IMG/VR virus record: IMGVR_UViG_3300015371_000007
Location: 1-64,000 of that record
Source: a virus
DNA: 64,000 nt
Direction: 5' to 3' (one strand)
The notes beneath the pieces were generated by a model. The model saw nothing but the letters and a program-made list of their open reading frames with translations. It had not been told where the DNA came from and searched no databases. This document shows positions 35,394-44,337 of this stretch, one piece after another. Each line of letters begins with the position of its first letter. Positions within the stretch are counted from its first letter, which is position 1. The position numbers and the translations under genes are program-made.

Positions 35394-37898
35394 ATGCCGA
35401 AGCGCCCAATTCAGACCGTCCGTCCGAGCCCGTCGGACGATCTGCCGCCCGGTGCCGTCGGGGCGACCCTCGCCTCGAACCGCCCCGGCACTCTGACGCA
35501 AGCCTCCGCCGAAGAACTGGCGGAAGCCACCGCGCGCACCCAGCAAGAGAAGGCCGACGCCTTCATCGCCATCGCCCGCAAACGCTGGCGGCAAAGCGCC
35601 AGCAGTGAAGCCGAGCTGCGCAAGGACATGCTCGACGACCTGCGGTTCTACAACGCCGAGCAGTGGCCCGACAACATCCGGCTCGATCGCGTGCTCGACG
35701 GGCGTCCGTGTCTGACCATCAACCGGCTCCCGCAGTTCGTCCGACAGGTCCTCAACCAGGCGCGCCAGCAGCGGCCGGCGATTCAGTACAACCCGATCGA
35801 CAACGGGGCCGACGTCGACACCGCCGAAGTGCTGCAGGGCATCGCGCGCAGCATCGAGCGCAACTCCAACGCGCCGATGGCCTACAACACTGCCAACGAG
35901 CATCAGGTCATCATGGGCCGCGGGTGGCTCCGCGTCCGCGCCGACTGGATTGCCCACGATAGCTTCGACCAAGAAATCCTCATCGAGAGTCCCGAGGATC
36001 CCTTCATCGTCTATCCCGACGTCGCCGCGGGGAAACCCGATGGCAGCGACGCGCTGTGGGGCTTCCTCATCGCGCGCGTGCCCTGGTACGAATACAAGGT
36101 CAAGTACCCCGGCGCCGCCAAGGCGTCGATGTCGGACTGGACGAGCATCGGCGATGAAACCGCCGAGTGGGTCAATGAAAGCGGCGTGCTCGTCGCCGAG
36201 TATTACTACATCGACATGGTGCCGGCGGAGCTGGCCGAGTACTACGTCGACGTCGGCGCGCCGACCCCGCTCAAGATCACCACCTATCGCGACGTCATCC
36301 GCCCCGCCGACACCAAGCCCGGTCCGAACGGGGAGCCGCCGCGCGTCACGATCATCCGCACCCGCGAGACCGTGCGCCGCCAGCTCCGGTGGGCGACGAT
36401 CAACGGGCTCGAAGTCCTCGAAGGCAACGCCGACAAGACCGCCGGCCGCGATCTGCCGGGCCCCTTCATCCCGCTGGTGCCGGTCCAAGGCGAGAAGCTC
36501 GTCGTCAACGGCAAGCGGAACCTGCGCGGCATGGTCCGCGACGCCAAGGATCCCCAGCGGACCTACAACTTTTGGGTCAGTGCCGAGACCGAGCTGATTG
36601 CGCTGGCGCCGCGCGCGCCGGTCATCGGCGCGGTCGGCCAGTTCGAGTCGACCAAGGAGCAGTGGCTGCAGGCGAACCGCCGCAACTTCCCCTTCCTCGA
36701 ATACGACCCGATCGACGTCAACGGCAACCTCGTGCCGGCGCCGCAGCGCAACGCCTTCGACCCCAACATCAGCCCGATCGTCGCCGCCACCCAGCAGGCC
36801 GACATGGACCTCAAGTCCGTGATCGGCATGTTCGACGCGTCGCAGGAGCGCAGCCGCGAGCAGTCCGGCAAGGCGATCCTCGCCCGCCAGGCGCAAGGCG
36901 AACAGGGCACGTCGCATTTCCTCGCCCATCAGGCCTTGTCGATTCAGCAGGTCGGCCGGATTCTCCTGCACTGGATCCCGGTCTACTACGACCAGCCGCG
37001 CGTCATCCGCATCGTCGGCATCGACGACCGCGAGCGCGACGTGCTGGTGCACGCCGGCAATCCCGACGGGGCCGACCAGGCGCAGCAGCAGCTCAAGGAC
37101 GACCCGCTCATGCAGGCCGTCTCGTCGGGCGCCATCTACGACGTGGGCGTCGGCCGCTACGACGTCGGCGTCTCCGTCACGCCGTCGTTCCAGTCGCGCC
37201 GCGCGGAGTCAGTCGAGGCGATGACGTCCCTGCTCCAGACGTTCCCGCTGGCGGCACCCTACGCGCTCGACGTGATCACGAAGAACATGGACTGGCCGGG
37301 CGCGCGCGAGCTGTCCGAGCGCTTCAAGCACCTCGTGCCGGCCGAAGCGCGCGAGCCGGAGGACGGCAGCAAGCCGCTCCCGCCCGAAGTGCAGGCGCAG
37401 ATGGGGCAGATGCAGCAGCAAATGCAGCTGATGGGGCAGCAGCTCGAAGAGCAGCAGAAGATCATCGACACCAAGGCGACCGAGCAGGCCGGGCTCGCCA
37501 AGATCCGGCAGATGGAGCTGGAGTCCAACGAGCGCCTCGCCAAGATGAAGGGCGAGATCGAGATCGCCAAGGTCGAAGAGAAGGCCCGCGCCGAGGCCTC
37601 GCTCACCCTCCTCGAAGCCAAGCTCAAGGAACTAGAGAACCAGCAACTCTTCCTCCACGAGCGCAAGCTGCAGCTCGAAGCGCCCCAGCCCGGCGAGAAG
37701 GCCGCGCCCGAGAAGCGCCAGGTCTCGGAGAGCTTGAACTACAAGGACGCGCCGCCGGACGTCCGCCGCCAGATCGAGAAGCAGGCGGGGCTGGTCCCGT
37801 CGAAGCACAGCGATCTGGAGGTCAAGAAGCTGAAGGAAGAGGCCAAGCCGAAGCCGGCCCCGGCCGCAGTGAAGAAGAAACCCGATTTGAAGGCGTAG
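35394..37898 (+). CDS. P22-like portal protein (834 aa)
   Basis: Hallmarks of the P22-type portal family: RKDMLDDLRFYNAEQWPDNI and RPCLTINRLPQFVRQVLNQA (about 80-125), then QHRIQP-equivalent RQQRPAIQYNPIDNGAD, ESPEDPFIVYPDV and ATQQADMDLKSVIGMFDASQ. The C-terminal ~150 residues are Gln/Lys/Glu-rich coiled coil, as in the P22 portal barrel. Twelve subunits would form the DNA entry ring and attach the tail. Longer than P22 gp1 (725 aa). Confidence 0.9.
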   Translation: MPKRPIQTVRPSPSDDLPPGAVGATLASNRPGTLTQASAEELAEATARTQQEKADAFIAIARKRWRQSASSEAELRKDMLDDLRFYNAEQWPDNIRLDRVLDGRPCLTINRLPQFVRQVLNQARQQRPAIQYNPIDNGADVDTAEVLQGIARSIERNSNAPMAYNTANEHQVIMGRGWLRVRADWIAHDSFDQEILIESPEDPFIVYPDVAAGKPDGSDALWGFLIARVPWYEYKVKYPGAAKASMSDWTSIGDETAEWVNESGVLVAEYYYIDMVPAELAEYYVDVGAPTPLKITTYRDVIRPADTKPGPNGEPPRVTIIRTRETVRRQLRWATINGLEVLEGNADKTAGRDLPGPFIPLVPVQGEKLVVNGKRNLRGMVRDAKDPQRTYNFWVSAETELIALAPRAPVIGAVGQFESTKEQWLQANRRNFPFLEYDPIDVNGNLVPAPQRNAFDPNISPIVAATQQADMDLKSVIGMFDASQERSREQSGKAILARQAQGEQGTSHFLAHQALSIQQVGRILLHWIPVYYDQPRVIRIVGIDDRERDVLVHAGNPDGADQAQQQLKDDPLMQAVSSGAIYDVGVGRYDVGVSVTPSFQSRRAESVEAMTSLLQTFPLAAPYALDVITKNMDWPGARELSERFKHLVPAEAREPEDGSKPLPPEVQAQMGQMQQQMQLMGQQLEEQQKIIDTKATEQAGLAKIRQMELESNERLAKMKGEIEIAKVEEKARAEASLTLLEAKLKELENQQLFLHERKLQLEAPQPGEKAAPEKRQVSESLNYKDAPPDVRRQIEKQAGLVPSKHSDLEVKKLKEEAKPKPAPAAVKKKPDLKA

Positions 37899-37935
37899 CG
37901 GAAGGTTTGCATCATCGGACGGGGTACGAACCCGA

Positions 37936-38073
37936 ATGCCGCTGAAGCACGGAAGTAGTCGCAAGACCATCAGCGCCAATATCCGACGGGAGATTGCGCA
38001 CGGCAAGCCGCAGAAGCAGGCGGTGGCGATCGCGCTGTCGGAGGCGCGCCGAACCAAGGGGCGGAAGAAGTAG
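37936..38073 (+). CDS. Small DUF6496-like protein (45 aa)
   Basis: MPLKHGSSRKTISANIRREI then AHGKPQKQAVAIALSEARRT: the 'ISxNIxxExxxGKPxxQAVAIALSxAR' signature of a widespread tiny phage protein encoded in head gene clusters. The function is unknown; location and pattern make it secure. Confidence 0.7.
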   Translation: MPLKHGSSRKTISANIRREIAHGKPQKQAVAIALSEARRTKGRKK

Positions 38074-38080
38074 GTCGGCC

Positions 38081-38203
38081 GTGCGCGGCTGGTGGCTGGT
38101 GCTCACGATCGCCGGGACGATCGTGGTCGGCTCCGTCGTGATTGATAGCTGGCGCCGGTGGCGCGCGTGGCGCGCCTGGCGACGGCGGATGCGGGAGCGA
38201 TGA
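38081..38203 (+). CDS. Tiny membrane protein with Trp/Arg tail (40 aa)
   Basis: GTG start. RGWWLVLTIAGTIVVGSVVI is a membrane helix, followed by DSWRRWRAWRAWRRRMRER, strongly basic and Trp-rich, which resembles membrane-active peptides. A lysis helper is possible; unproven. Confidence 0.45.
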   Translation: MRGWWLVLTIAGTIVVGSVVIDSWRRWRAWRAWRRRMRER

Positions 38204-38253
38204 CGTGACAGCGGAGGACGCCATGACGTAGTGCGCCACGGAGGGCGCCAGTC

Positions 38254-38403
38254 ATGGCGAAGAAGTTCAAGAAGGCCGAGCGCTTCGACGCGGTCAACAA
38301 GGCCGCGATTCACGGGCGCCTCGGCCACACCCGCACGGGGGCGTGCACCGCGAAGGGGCGGTGTTACCACGGGCGGACACGACGACCGATCACCTCACGC
38401 TAG
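38254..38403 (+). CDS. Small basic protein (49 aa)
   Basis: MAKKFKKAERFDAVNKAAIH start; a Cys pair in GACTAKGRCYHGR. Ribosome site GGAGGGCGCC. Followed by a strong terminator, so it ends the packaging/portal operon. Confidence 0.5.
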   Translation: MAKKFKKAERFDAVNKAAIHGRLGHTRTGACTAKGRCYHGRTRRPITSR

Positions 38404-38464
38404 GGGGCACCCGAAGAGCCGCCGCCCGCGGCCTGCGTGAGGGGACATAGGGCAACGGGGACCA

Positions 38465-38523
38465 GGGCGCCTCGTGAGACCGCGACTCATCTCGCGGATT
38501 CACGACGGCGCCCTTTCTTTTTT
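38465..38523 (+). terminator. Long intrinsic terminator between portal and scaffold genes
   Basis: A hairpin with stems GGGCGCC/GGCGCCC, TCGTGA/TCACGA and CCGCGA/TCGCGG (about 19 bp with small bulges) is followed by TTTCTTTTTT (38514-38523). This is the best rightward rho-independent terminator in the window. No classical promoter is seen after it, so scaffold and capsid genes need read-through or a phage-specific promoter. Confidence 0.8.
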
Positions 38524-38551
38524 CGCGGGTTCGTCCTGCGCCGTGGAGCCG

Positions 38552-39604
38552 ATGCCAGACGACACGATCACGCTGATCTCGACCACCGACACGCCGGAGC
38601 AGGTCACCGCCGCGCTGACCGGAAAGCCCGTGGAGGCGCCGGCCACGCCTCCGCCGGCCGCGCCCGTCGACGAGGCCGCGCCGCCGCCCGCGCCGCCGGC
38701 CGAAGAAACGCCCGAAGAGCGCGACACGCGTGAAGCCTCCGAGGCCGGCAGTCGGCTCGCGAAACGCAAGGCCAAGATTCAGGACGAGATCGATGAGCTG
38801 ACGCGCAGCAAGCACGCCGTGCGGCGCGACGTCGAAGCCGAGGAAGCGCGCCTCGCCGCGCTCCGGGCGGAACGCCCCGCGATCGATCCGTCGCACGCGC
38901 CCCGCGCCCAGGCGCCGCCCGAGCCCGCGGTCGCCGCGCCGCCGGACGAGACCCGGCCCGAACCGAAGCTCGACGCCCTCGACGACAAGGGCGTCGCCAA
39001 GTACGCGACGTACGAGGACTACCTCAGCGACCACGCGAAGTGGACGCGCGAAGAGGCGGTCGCCGCCGCCAAAAAGATTGTCGAGCAAGAAAAACTTGCC
39101 GAGCGCGAACGCATCGAACGCGACTCGGCCTCTCGTGTGGTCAACGAACATCTCGCCACCTACAACACCGACCTCGAGACGTTCAAGAAGACCCACGCCG
39201 ATTTCGATGCAGCGTTCGACGACGCGAAAGACGCGGTGCAGGAGACGTTGATCGGCCTCGGACCCAATGCCTTGAAGATCATCGACGGCTACACCGTCTT
39301 TGACGCCGAGGACGGGCCGGCGCTCACCTACTACCTCCTGAAACACCCGGACGAACTGAAGGCGATCGCGCTCAAGGCGCCGCACCAGCAGGTCGTCCAT
39401 CTCGCGCGCCTCGACGAACGTCTCCGCAGCGGGACCGCCAAAGCCACCGGCACGTCTCCCGCCGCACCAACACCAACCAGGGCCCCCGAACCTATTAAGC
39501 CGGTGGGATCGGGCCCTACGGCCACCACGGTGCCGATCGACGAGGAGTCCTTTCAGGACTACAAGCTGCGTCGCGAACGCGACCTGCGCGCCCGACGCGC
39601 CTAA
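38552..39604 (+). CDS. Scaffolding-type head assembly protein (350 aa)
   Basis: Position between portal and coat, acidic Pro/Ala-rich N-terminal third (PATPPPAAPVDEAAPPPAPP), and long helical coiled regions (DEIDELTRSKHAVRRDVEAE; KKIVEQEKLAERERIERDSA) fit a scaffold. The C-terminal end is basic (YKLRRERDLRARRA), like the coat-binding helix-turn-helix of P22 gp8. The frame is open from 38474, but that would lie in the terminator; ATG 38552 follows GGAGCCG. Confidence 0.75.
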   Translation: MPDDTITLISTTDTPEQVTAALTGKPVEAPATPPPAAPVDEAAPPPAPPAEETPEERDTREASEAGSRLAKRKAKIQDEIDELTRSKHAVRRDVEAEEARLAALRAERPAIDPSHAPRAQAPPEPAVAAPPDETRPEPKLDALDDKGVAKYATYEDYLSDHAKWTREEAVAAAKKIVEQEKLAERERIERDSASRVVNEHLATYNTDLETFKKTHADFDAAFDDAKDAVQETLIGLGPNALKIIDGYTVFDAEDGPALTYYLLKHPDELKAIALKAPHQQVVHLARLDERLRSGTAKATGTSPAAPTPTRAPEPIKPVGSGPTATTVPIDEESFQDYKLRRERDLRARRA

Positions 39605-39673
39605 GTCCAGAAGTACCGCCATCCGTCTCGCGCAATGCGTGGAGCCGCCAGCAACTCGCTGATGAGGGCTCCG

Positions 39674-41020
39674 ATGAGGAAAGTTCTGCTCCGTTGGCTC
39701 CAGAACAACACGTTCTGCTGGGCCGTGTCGGCTGTCGTGACGTTCGTGGTGTATCTGCTGATCCAGCAGGGACACGACGCACGCGGCCTCAGTTACGCCG
39801 ATAACACGCTCCTGACGATTTCGATGATCACGCGCGAAGCGCTGCGGATCCTCGAAAACAACCTGTCGTTCACCAAGCGGATCAACCGCCAGTACGACGA
39901 CAAGTTCGCGATCGAAGGCGCGAAGATCGGCTACGTCGTCAACGCGCGTAAGCCCGTGCGCTACATCGTGTCCACCGGCCAGGCGCTGGCCCTGCAGGAT
40001 GCGACCGAGACGCAGGTTCCCGTGGCGCTCACCACGCAGGACCACGTCGACTTCCAGTTCTCCTCGGCCGACCTGAAGCTGTCGATCGACGACTTCGGGG
40101 ATCGCTTCATCCAGCCTGCCGTCGCCGCGCTGGCGAACAAGATGGATTTCAACGGGCTGCAGCTCTACAAGCAGATTTTCAACGCGGTCGGCACCCCCGG
40201 TGTCAACGTCGCCGACCTCCTGACCTATCTGCTCGCGGGCGTGAAGCTCGATAACAACGCGGCGCCGCAGGACGAGCAGCGCTACGTCGTCATCACGCCG
40301 AAGATGCAGGCGTACGTCGTCGACGCGCTGAAGGGGCTGTTCCAGCAGTCGACGGCGATCGCGACGCAGTACACGAAGGGCACGATGGGGATCGCCGGCG
40401 GCTTCACGTGGGCGATGGATCAGAACTGCCCGACCCACGTCAGCGGCACGTTCGCCGGCTCGCCGACCGTCAGCGCCGTCGCCGGCCAGACCGGCAGCTC
40501 GATCGACACGATCGCCTGGACCGCTGGCCCGTCGCTCAAGAAGGGCGACACCTTCACGATGGCGGGCGTTTTCTCGGTCAACCCGCAGTCGCGCCAGTCC
40601 ACCGGCGACCTGCAGCAGTTCACCGTGACGGCCGACGTCGCGTCGGCGGGCACAACCCTGACGATCGCGATCTCGCCGCCCATCATCACCAGCGGCGCCT
40701 TCCAGACCGTCTCGAACTCGCCGGCCGCGAGCGCGGCGATCGTCTACAACGCCGGGAGCGGCGCCTCGGGCGCGACCGGATCGTCCTCGCCCCTCGGCCT
40801 GGCGTTCCATCGCGACGCGTTCACGCTCGTCACCGCGGACCTGCCCGTGCCGAAGGGCACCGACATGGCCTCACGCGTGAGCGACAAGCAGCTCGGGATC
40901 TCGCTGCGCATCGTGCGCGACTACGACATCACGACCGACCAGTTCCCGTGCCGCATCGACGTGCTGTACGGCTGGGCGGTGCTGCGGCCTGAACTGGCCT
41001 GCCGCATTTACTCCGCGTAA
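39674..41020 (+). CDS. Major capsid protein, P22 coat-like, with unusual N-terminal extension
   Basis: ADNTLLTISMITREALRILE, NNLSFTKRINRQYDDKFAIE, GAKIGYVVNARKPVRYIVST and LSIDDFGDRFIQPAVAALAN are typical of P22-type coat proteins (PF11651-like). A Gly/Ser-rich inserted domain (about residues 255-365) would sit on the capsid surface. The 40 residues before the usual start contain a hydrophobic stretch (CWAVSAVVTFVVYLLIQ), unexpected for a coat; ATG 39635 and GTG codons inside are alternatives, and the real start could be near residue 40. Confidence 0.85.
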   Translation: MRKVLLRWLQNNTFCWAVSAVVTFVVYLLIQQGHDARGLSYADNTLLTISMITREALRILENNLSFTKRINRQYDDKFAIEGAKIGYVVNARKPVRYIVSTGQALALQDATETQVPVALTTQDHVDFQFSSADLKLSIDDFGDRFIQPAVAALANKMDFNGLQLYKQIFNAVGTPGVNVADLLTYLLAGVKLDNNAAPQDEQRYVVITPKMQAYVVDALKGLFQQSTAIATQYTKGTMGIAGGFTWAMDQNCPTHVSGTFAGSPTVSAVAGQTGSSIDTIAWTAGPSLKKGDTFTMAGVFSVNPQSRQSTGDLQQFTVTADVASAGTTLTIAISPPIITSGAFQTVSNSPAASAAIVYNAGSGASGATGSSSPLGLAFHRDAFTLVTADLPVPKGTDMASRVSDKQLGISLRIVRDYDITTDQFPCRIDVLYGWAVLRPELACRIYSA

Positions 41021-41045
41021 CGCGGCGCAGCAGGAGGACAGGCAC

Positions 41046-41657
41046 ATGGCTCTTACTCGGACGACTCTCTCAGGCGGCTGCTCGGCGACCGATTTCGAGA
41101 TCCTGGTCGCCAGCATCGCCGGCCTCAGCGTCGGCAGTTCGCTGAAGTGCGACGGGGAACAGATGCGCGTGCAGGCGATTGGGTCGTCCGCCGCCATCCC
41201 GGTCAAGGTCCTACGGGGCGTCGGGGGCACCGCCGTGGTCGCCCATCCGGCGAGTGCCGGCGTCGTCTTCGGCGATCCCGCGGACTTTCTCTACAAACCG
41301 CAGTCGGGCGGCAAGGGGCGCGACGTCGTCAGCTACAGCGCCTCCGGCGCGCTCACGCTGCCGGTCGCGGGGCGCGACGTGGTCGCGATCCTCAACGGCA
41401 CCGGCGCGCTCGCGATGACGCTCGCCGATCCGTCGAAGGAAAACGACGGCGACATGCTCTTCATCGCGAGCAACGGCAAGGCCGCGCATACGGTCACCAC
41501 GACGACTGGCTACGGTGACGGCGGCGCGTCCTACGTGAAGTTCACGTTCGCGGCCGGCGCCCGCAACGTACTCAACCTCGTAGCCATCAACGAACGGTGG
41601 GTGACGAGCCTTATCGGCGGGACCGCCACGGCGATCACGACGACGGTCTCGGCCTAA
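41046..41657 (+). CDS. Head decoration/fibre-like protein, copy 1 (203 aa)
   Basis: MALTRTTLSGGCSATDFEIL start, beta-rich throughout (VVSYSASGALTLPVAGRDVV, KENDGDMLFIASNGKAAHTV). About half identical to the next gene over its length, so the two arose by tandem duplication. Location after coat suggests surface decoration or head fibre; not proven. Confidence 0.65.
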   Translation: MALTRTTLSGGCSATDFEILVASIAGLSVGSSLKCDGEQMRVQAIGSSAAIPVKVLRGVGGTAVVAHPASAGVVFGDPADFLYKPQSGGKGRDVVSYSASGALTLPVAGRDVVAILNGTGALAMTLADPSKENDGDMLFIASNGKAAHTVTTTTGYGDGGASYVKFTFAAGARNVLNLVAINERWVTSLIGGTATAITTTVSA

Positions 41658-41672
41658 CGGGAGGACAGGTCA

Positions 41673-42290
41673 ATGGCTCTAGTGCGGACAACTCTTTCAG
41701 GAGGCGTCGCGGCGACGGATCTGGAGATCCTGCTCGCGTCGCTCACCGGGCTCACCGTCGGCAGCACCCTCAAGATCGACGCCGAGCAGTTTCGCGTGCA
41801 GGCGCTGCCCTCAGCCGCGACCGTACCGGTCAAGGTGTTGCGCGGCGTGAACGGCACCAACGTCGCGGCCCATCCGACCGGCGCGGGCGTCGTGGGGGGC
41901 GATCCTGCCGACTTCGTGGGCAAGCCGCTCGCGCTTTCGGGCCGCGCGCGCGACGTTATCAGCTACAGCGCCTCGGGCGCGCTGACGCTGCCGACGCCGG
42001 GCCGCGACATGGTCGCCATCCTCAACGGCACGACCTTGCGTGCGATGACGCTGGCAGTGCCGACGAAGGAAAACGACGGCGACATCCTCATCGTCGTGGG
42101 CAACGGCAAGGCCGCGCACACGGTGACCATCAGCGGAGGCCTCGGCGCCGCTGGCGCTGGCTACACGGTCGGCACGTTCGACGTCGGCGCACAGTGCTCG
42201 ATGGAGTTTATCGCGGCCAACGAGGTGTGGGTGCCGCTGGGCTCGCCCATGTCGGGCACCCTGACCGCGGCGGACGTCGCCGTCGCGTAA
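41673..42290 (+). CDS. Head decoration/fibre-like protein, copy 2 (205 aa)
   Basis: MALVRTTLSGGVAATDLEIL start; shares AxPxxKVLRGVxGT, SYSASGALTLP and KENDGDxL with copy 1 and has the same length. Both have GGAGGACAGG-type ribosome sites. Divergence in the last 40 residues (ISGGLGAAGAGYTVGTF) may give different surface properties. Confidence 0.65.
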   Translation: MALVRTTLSGGVAATDLEILLASLTGLTVGSTLKIDAEQFRVQALPSAATVPVKVLRGVNGTNVAAHPTGAGVVGGDPADFVGKPLALSGRARDVISYSASGALTLPTPGRDMVAILNGTTLRAMTLAVPTKENDGDILIVVGNGKAAHTVTISGGLGAAGAGYTVGTFDVGAQCSMEFIAANEVWVPLGSPMSGTLTAADVAVA

Positions 42291-42295
42291 CGGTG

Positions 42296-44077
42296 ATGAC
42301 CGCGAACACGCGCGGGATGAGCGCGGCCCTGCTCGGGGCCGCGCTCCTTCTGTGGAGTGCGCCGACCGCGGCGCAGATCCTCGGACAGGACAACATCACG
42401 GCGAACGGCCAGGCGGTGGCGTTCATGGCGATCCCGGCGAACACCGGGGCCGTCACGTTCACGATCTCGGGCACGTGGACGGGCACGTTGCAGCTGGAAG
42501 TCACCGCGGACGGGACGAATTGGGTGGCGGCGGCGGCACTGCCCTCATCCGGCGGCGCCACGGTCAGCTCGACGACAGGGACGGGCGTCTGGTCGATTCT
42601 CAACTACGGGTTCGTCGGCTTCCGCGCGCGCGCGAGCGCTTTCGCGAGCGGCACGGCGGTCATCTCAGCGACGGCAGGGAAACAGGTCACGCTCAGCGGC
42701 GCCGTCACCGTCAGCGACATCACGTCGAGCGGGCGAATACTGCTCGCCAACGGGACGGCCAACGCGCCTAGTCTCAGTTTCTCTGGCGCGACGACGAATG
42801 GGCTCTGGAACAATGCCGGCCTGCCGACCTTTTCGGTGCTCGGCTCGGCCCGCGTGGGCTGGGGCTCCAGCACGATCGGGATGCAGCTCGACTCGGCCTA
42901 TCCGCTCTCGTGGAGCGGCACCACACCCGGCAACCCATCCGACGTCCTGCTCTTCCGCGACGGCGCGGGCGCGCTCGGGTTACGGCAAGGTGCGAACCAG
43001 CAGCGGGTCAACATCTATAACACCTACACCGACGCGAGTAACTACGAGCGCGGGTTCGCGTTGTGGAACGCGAATGCGTTCGTGATTGGGACGGAGTTTT
43101 TGGGCAGCGGGTCGGTGCGTTCGATGGCCTTCTCGACGCCCGCGTCGGGGAACATCTTCATGAGTCCCGGCAACTCCGACAAATGGATGTTTCAGGGGCT
43201 GGGGCACATCACGGCCGTCACCGACAACGTCTACGACATCGGCGCGAGCGGCGCGAACCGGCCGCGCAACCTCTTTCTCGGTGGCACCGTGACGGCCGGC
43301 GGCACGGTCAACACGGGCGCCAACTTCGGCATGAACTCCGGCGGGTCGATCGTGTGGGCGAGTCGGTCGGTGATCAACTCTCCTGCTGACGGCGTCGTCA
43401 CGCTGTTGAATAACACGTCCACGGATTTCACGCGCCTCAATTTCGGCGGGACCACGAGCGCGTTCCCGGCCATCTTTCGCAACAGCAACTTCCTTCAGAT
43501 CGGGCTGGCCGACGGCACGGGCGCGTCGACGGCGATCTCGTCGGGCAGCATCTCCAGCGGGCAGGTGCAGGTTAGCGGGCAGGCGATCACGGCTGGCTCT
43601 GGCGCGGGGATCACGCTGAACAATGCCGGCACCACGACCCGGCAGGTCTACAAGGTCACGATCACGCCCGCGGCCTTCATCTGCAACGCCGTGACGTGCG
43701 ACATCACGATCGCGACGATCCCTGACAAGACGCTACTCGCGGGCGTGCTGGCGGACATGACCCAGGTCTTCGCGTGCGCCGCCGTGTGCACGAGCGCGAC
43801 CTTGTCGTTCCAGCTGGGCACCGGATCTGGCGGCACCCAATTCCTCGCGTCGTTCGACGCGGATGCGGCGATCGGACGATTCGGCACCACCGACGCGCAG
43901 ATGGGCACCTTGAACAACAGGGCCGCAGCCGTTCAGGGCGGGGTGTGGATTTCTGGCGGGACGCAGACCGTGGTCCTGCGATTGACGAGCGGCACGGGCG
44001 TGGTCGGCACCGGCGCGGCGACGAATCTCTCGCAGGGCAGCATCACCTTCTATCTCATCACCGACCGACTGCCGTAG
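42296..44077 (+). CDS. Large beta-rich tail/fibre protein with Sec-type signal (593 aa)
   Basis: The N-terminus MTANTRGMSAALLGAALLLW then SAPTAAQI looks like a cleavable Sec signal with an AxA-type site. The body is Gly/Ser/Thr-rich beta repeats (GGTVTAGGTVNTGANFGMNS, SSGSISSGQVQVSG) as in beta-helical fibres. NVYDIGASGANRPRNLFLGG resembles the neck before S74-type heads. A signal peptide on a virion protein is unusual; it may be a membrane anchor during assembly. GTG 42293 is an alternative start. Confidence 0.65.
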   Translation: MTANTRGMSAALLGAALLLWSAPTAAQILGQDNITANGQAVAFMAIPANTGAVTFTISGTWTGTLQLEVTADGTNWVAAAALPSSGGATVSSTTGTGVWSILNYGFVGFRARASAFASGTAVISATAGKQVTLSGAVTVSDITSSGRILLANGTANAPSLSFSGATTNGLWNNAGLPTFSVLGSARVGWGSSTIGMQLDSAYPLSWSGTTPGNPSDVLLFRDGAGALGLRQGANQQRVNIYNTYTDASNYERGFALWNANAFVIGTEFLGSGSVRSMAFSTPASGNIFMSPGNSDKWMFQGLGHITAVTDNVYDIGASGANRPRNLFLGGTVTAGGTVNTGANFGMNSGGSIVWASRSVINSPADGVVTLLNNTSTDFTRLNFGGTTSAFPAIFRNSNFLQIGLADGTGASTAISSGSISSGQVQVSGQAITAGSGAGITLNNAGTTTRQVYKVTITPAAFICNAVTCDITIATIPDKTLLAGVLADMTQVFACAAVCTSATLSFQLGTGSGGTQFLASFDADAAIGRFGTTDAQMGTLNNRAAAVQGGVWISGGTQTVVLRLTSGTGVVGTGAATNLSQGSITFYLITDRLP

Positions 44078-44097
44078 ACCGACGAAGCGAGGTGCCT

Positions 44098-44313
44098 GTG
44101 AGTGATGACCCTGTAGTCCAACGCTATCCCGCGTGGCGCTATCACGCGACCGAACCGGCCGTGGTCGTGGAGAACGCGGAGGCTGACGAACGGCTCGGCG
44201 ACGGCTGGTTCGACTCGCCAGCGCTCACGAAGCCGGCGAAGGCCGCGAAGAAAACCGAGGAGCCGGCCGAGGAGCCGGAGCCCGAGGAACCGCACCACAA
44301 GCGCCGCAAGTAA
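44098..44313 (+). CDS. Small acidic/basic tail-region protein (71 aa)
   Basis: GTG start after GAGG. MSDDPVVQRYPAWRYHATEP start, then EEPAEEPEPEEPHHKRRK, an acidic run with a basic end. No family is recognised. Confidence 0.55.
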   Translation: MSDDPVVQRYPAWRYHATEPAVVVENAEADERLGDGWFDSPALTKPAKAAKKTEEPAEEPEPEEPHHKRRK

Positions 44314-44337
44314 CGCGCGCGGCGTGAGGGCCGCACC

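Noticed and set aside
35100-37052. 650-residue leftward ORF
   Set aside because: Antisense to the portal protein; biased composition (DVVDR, RHH) and no motif.
38390-40810. 806-residue leftward ORF
   Set aside because: Antisense to scaffold and coat genes; it also spans the terminator and has no ribosome site.
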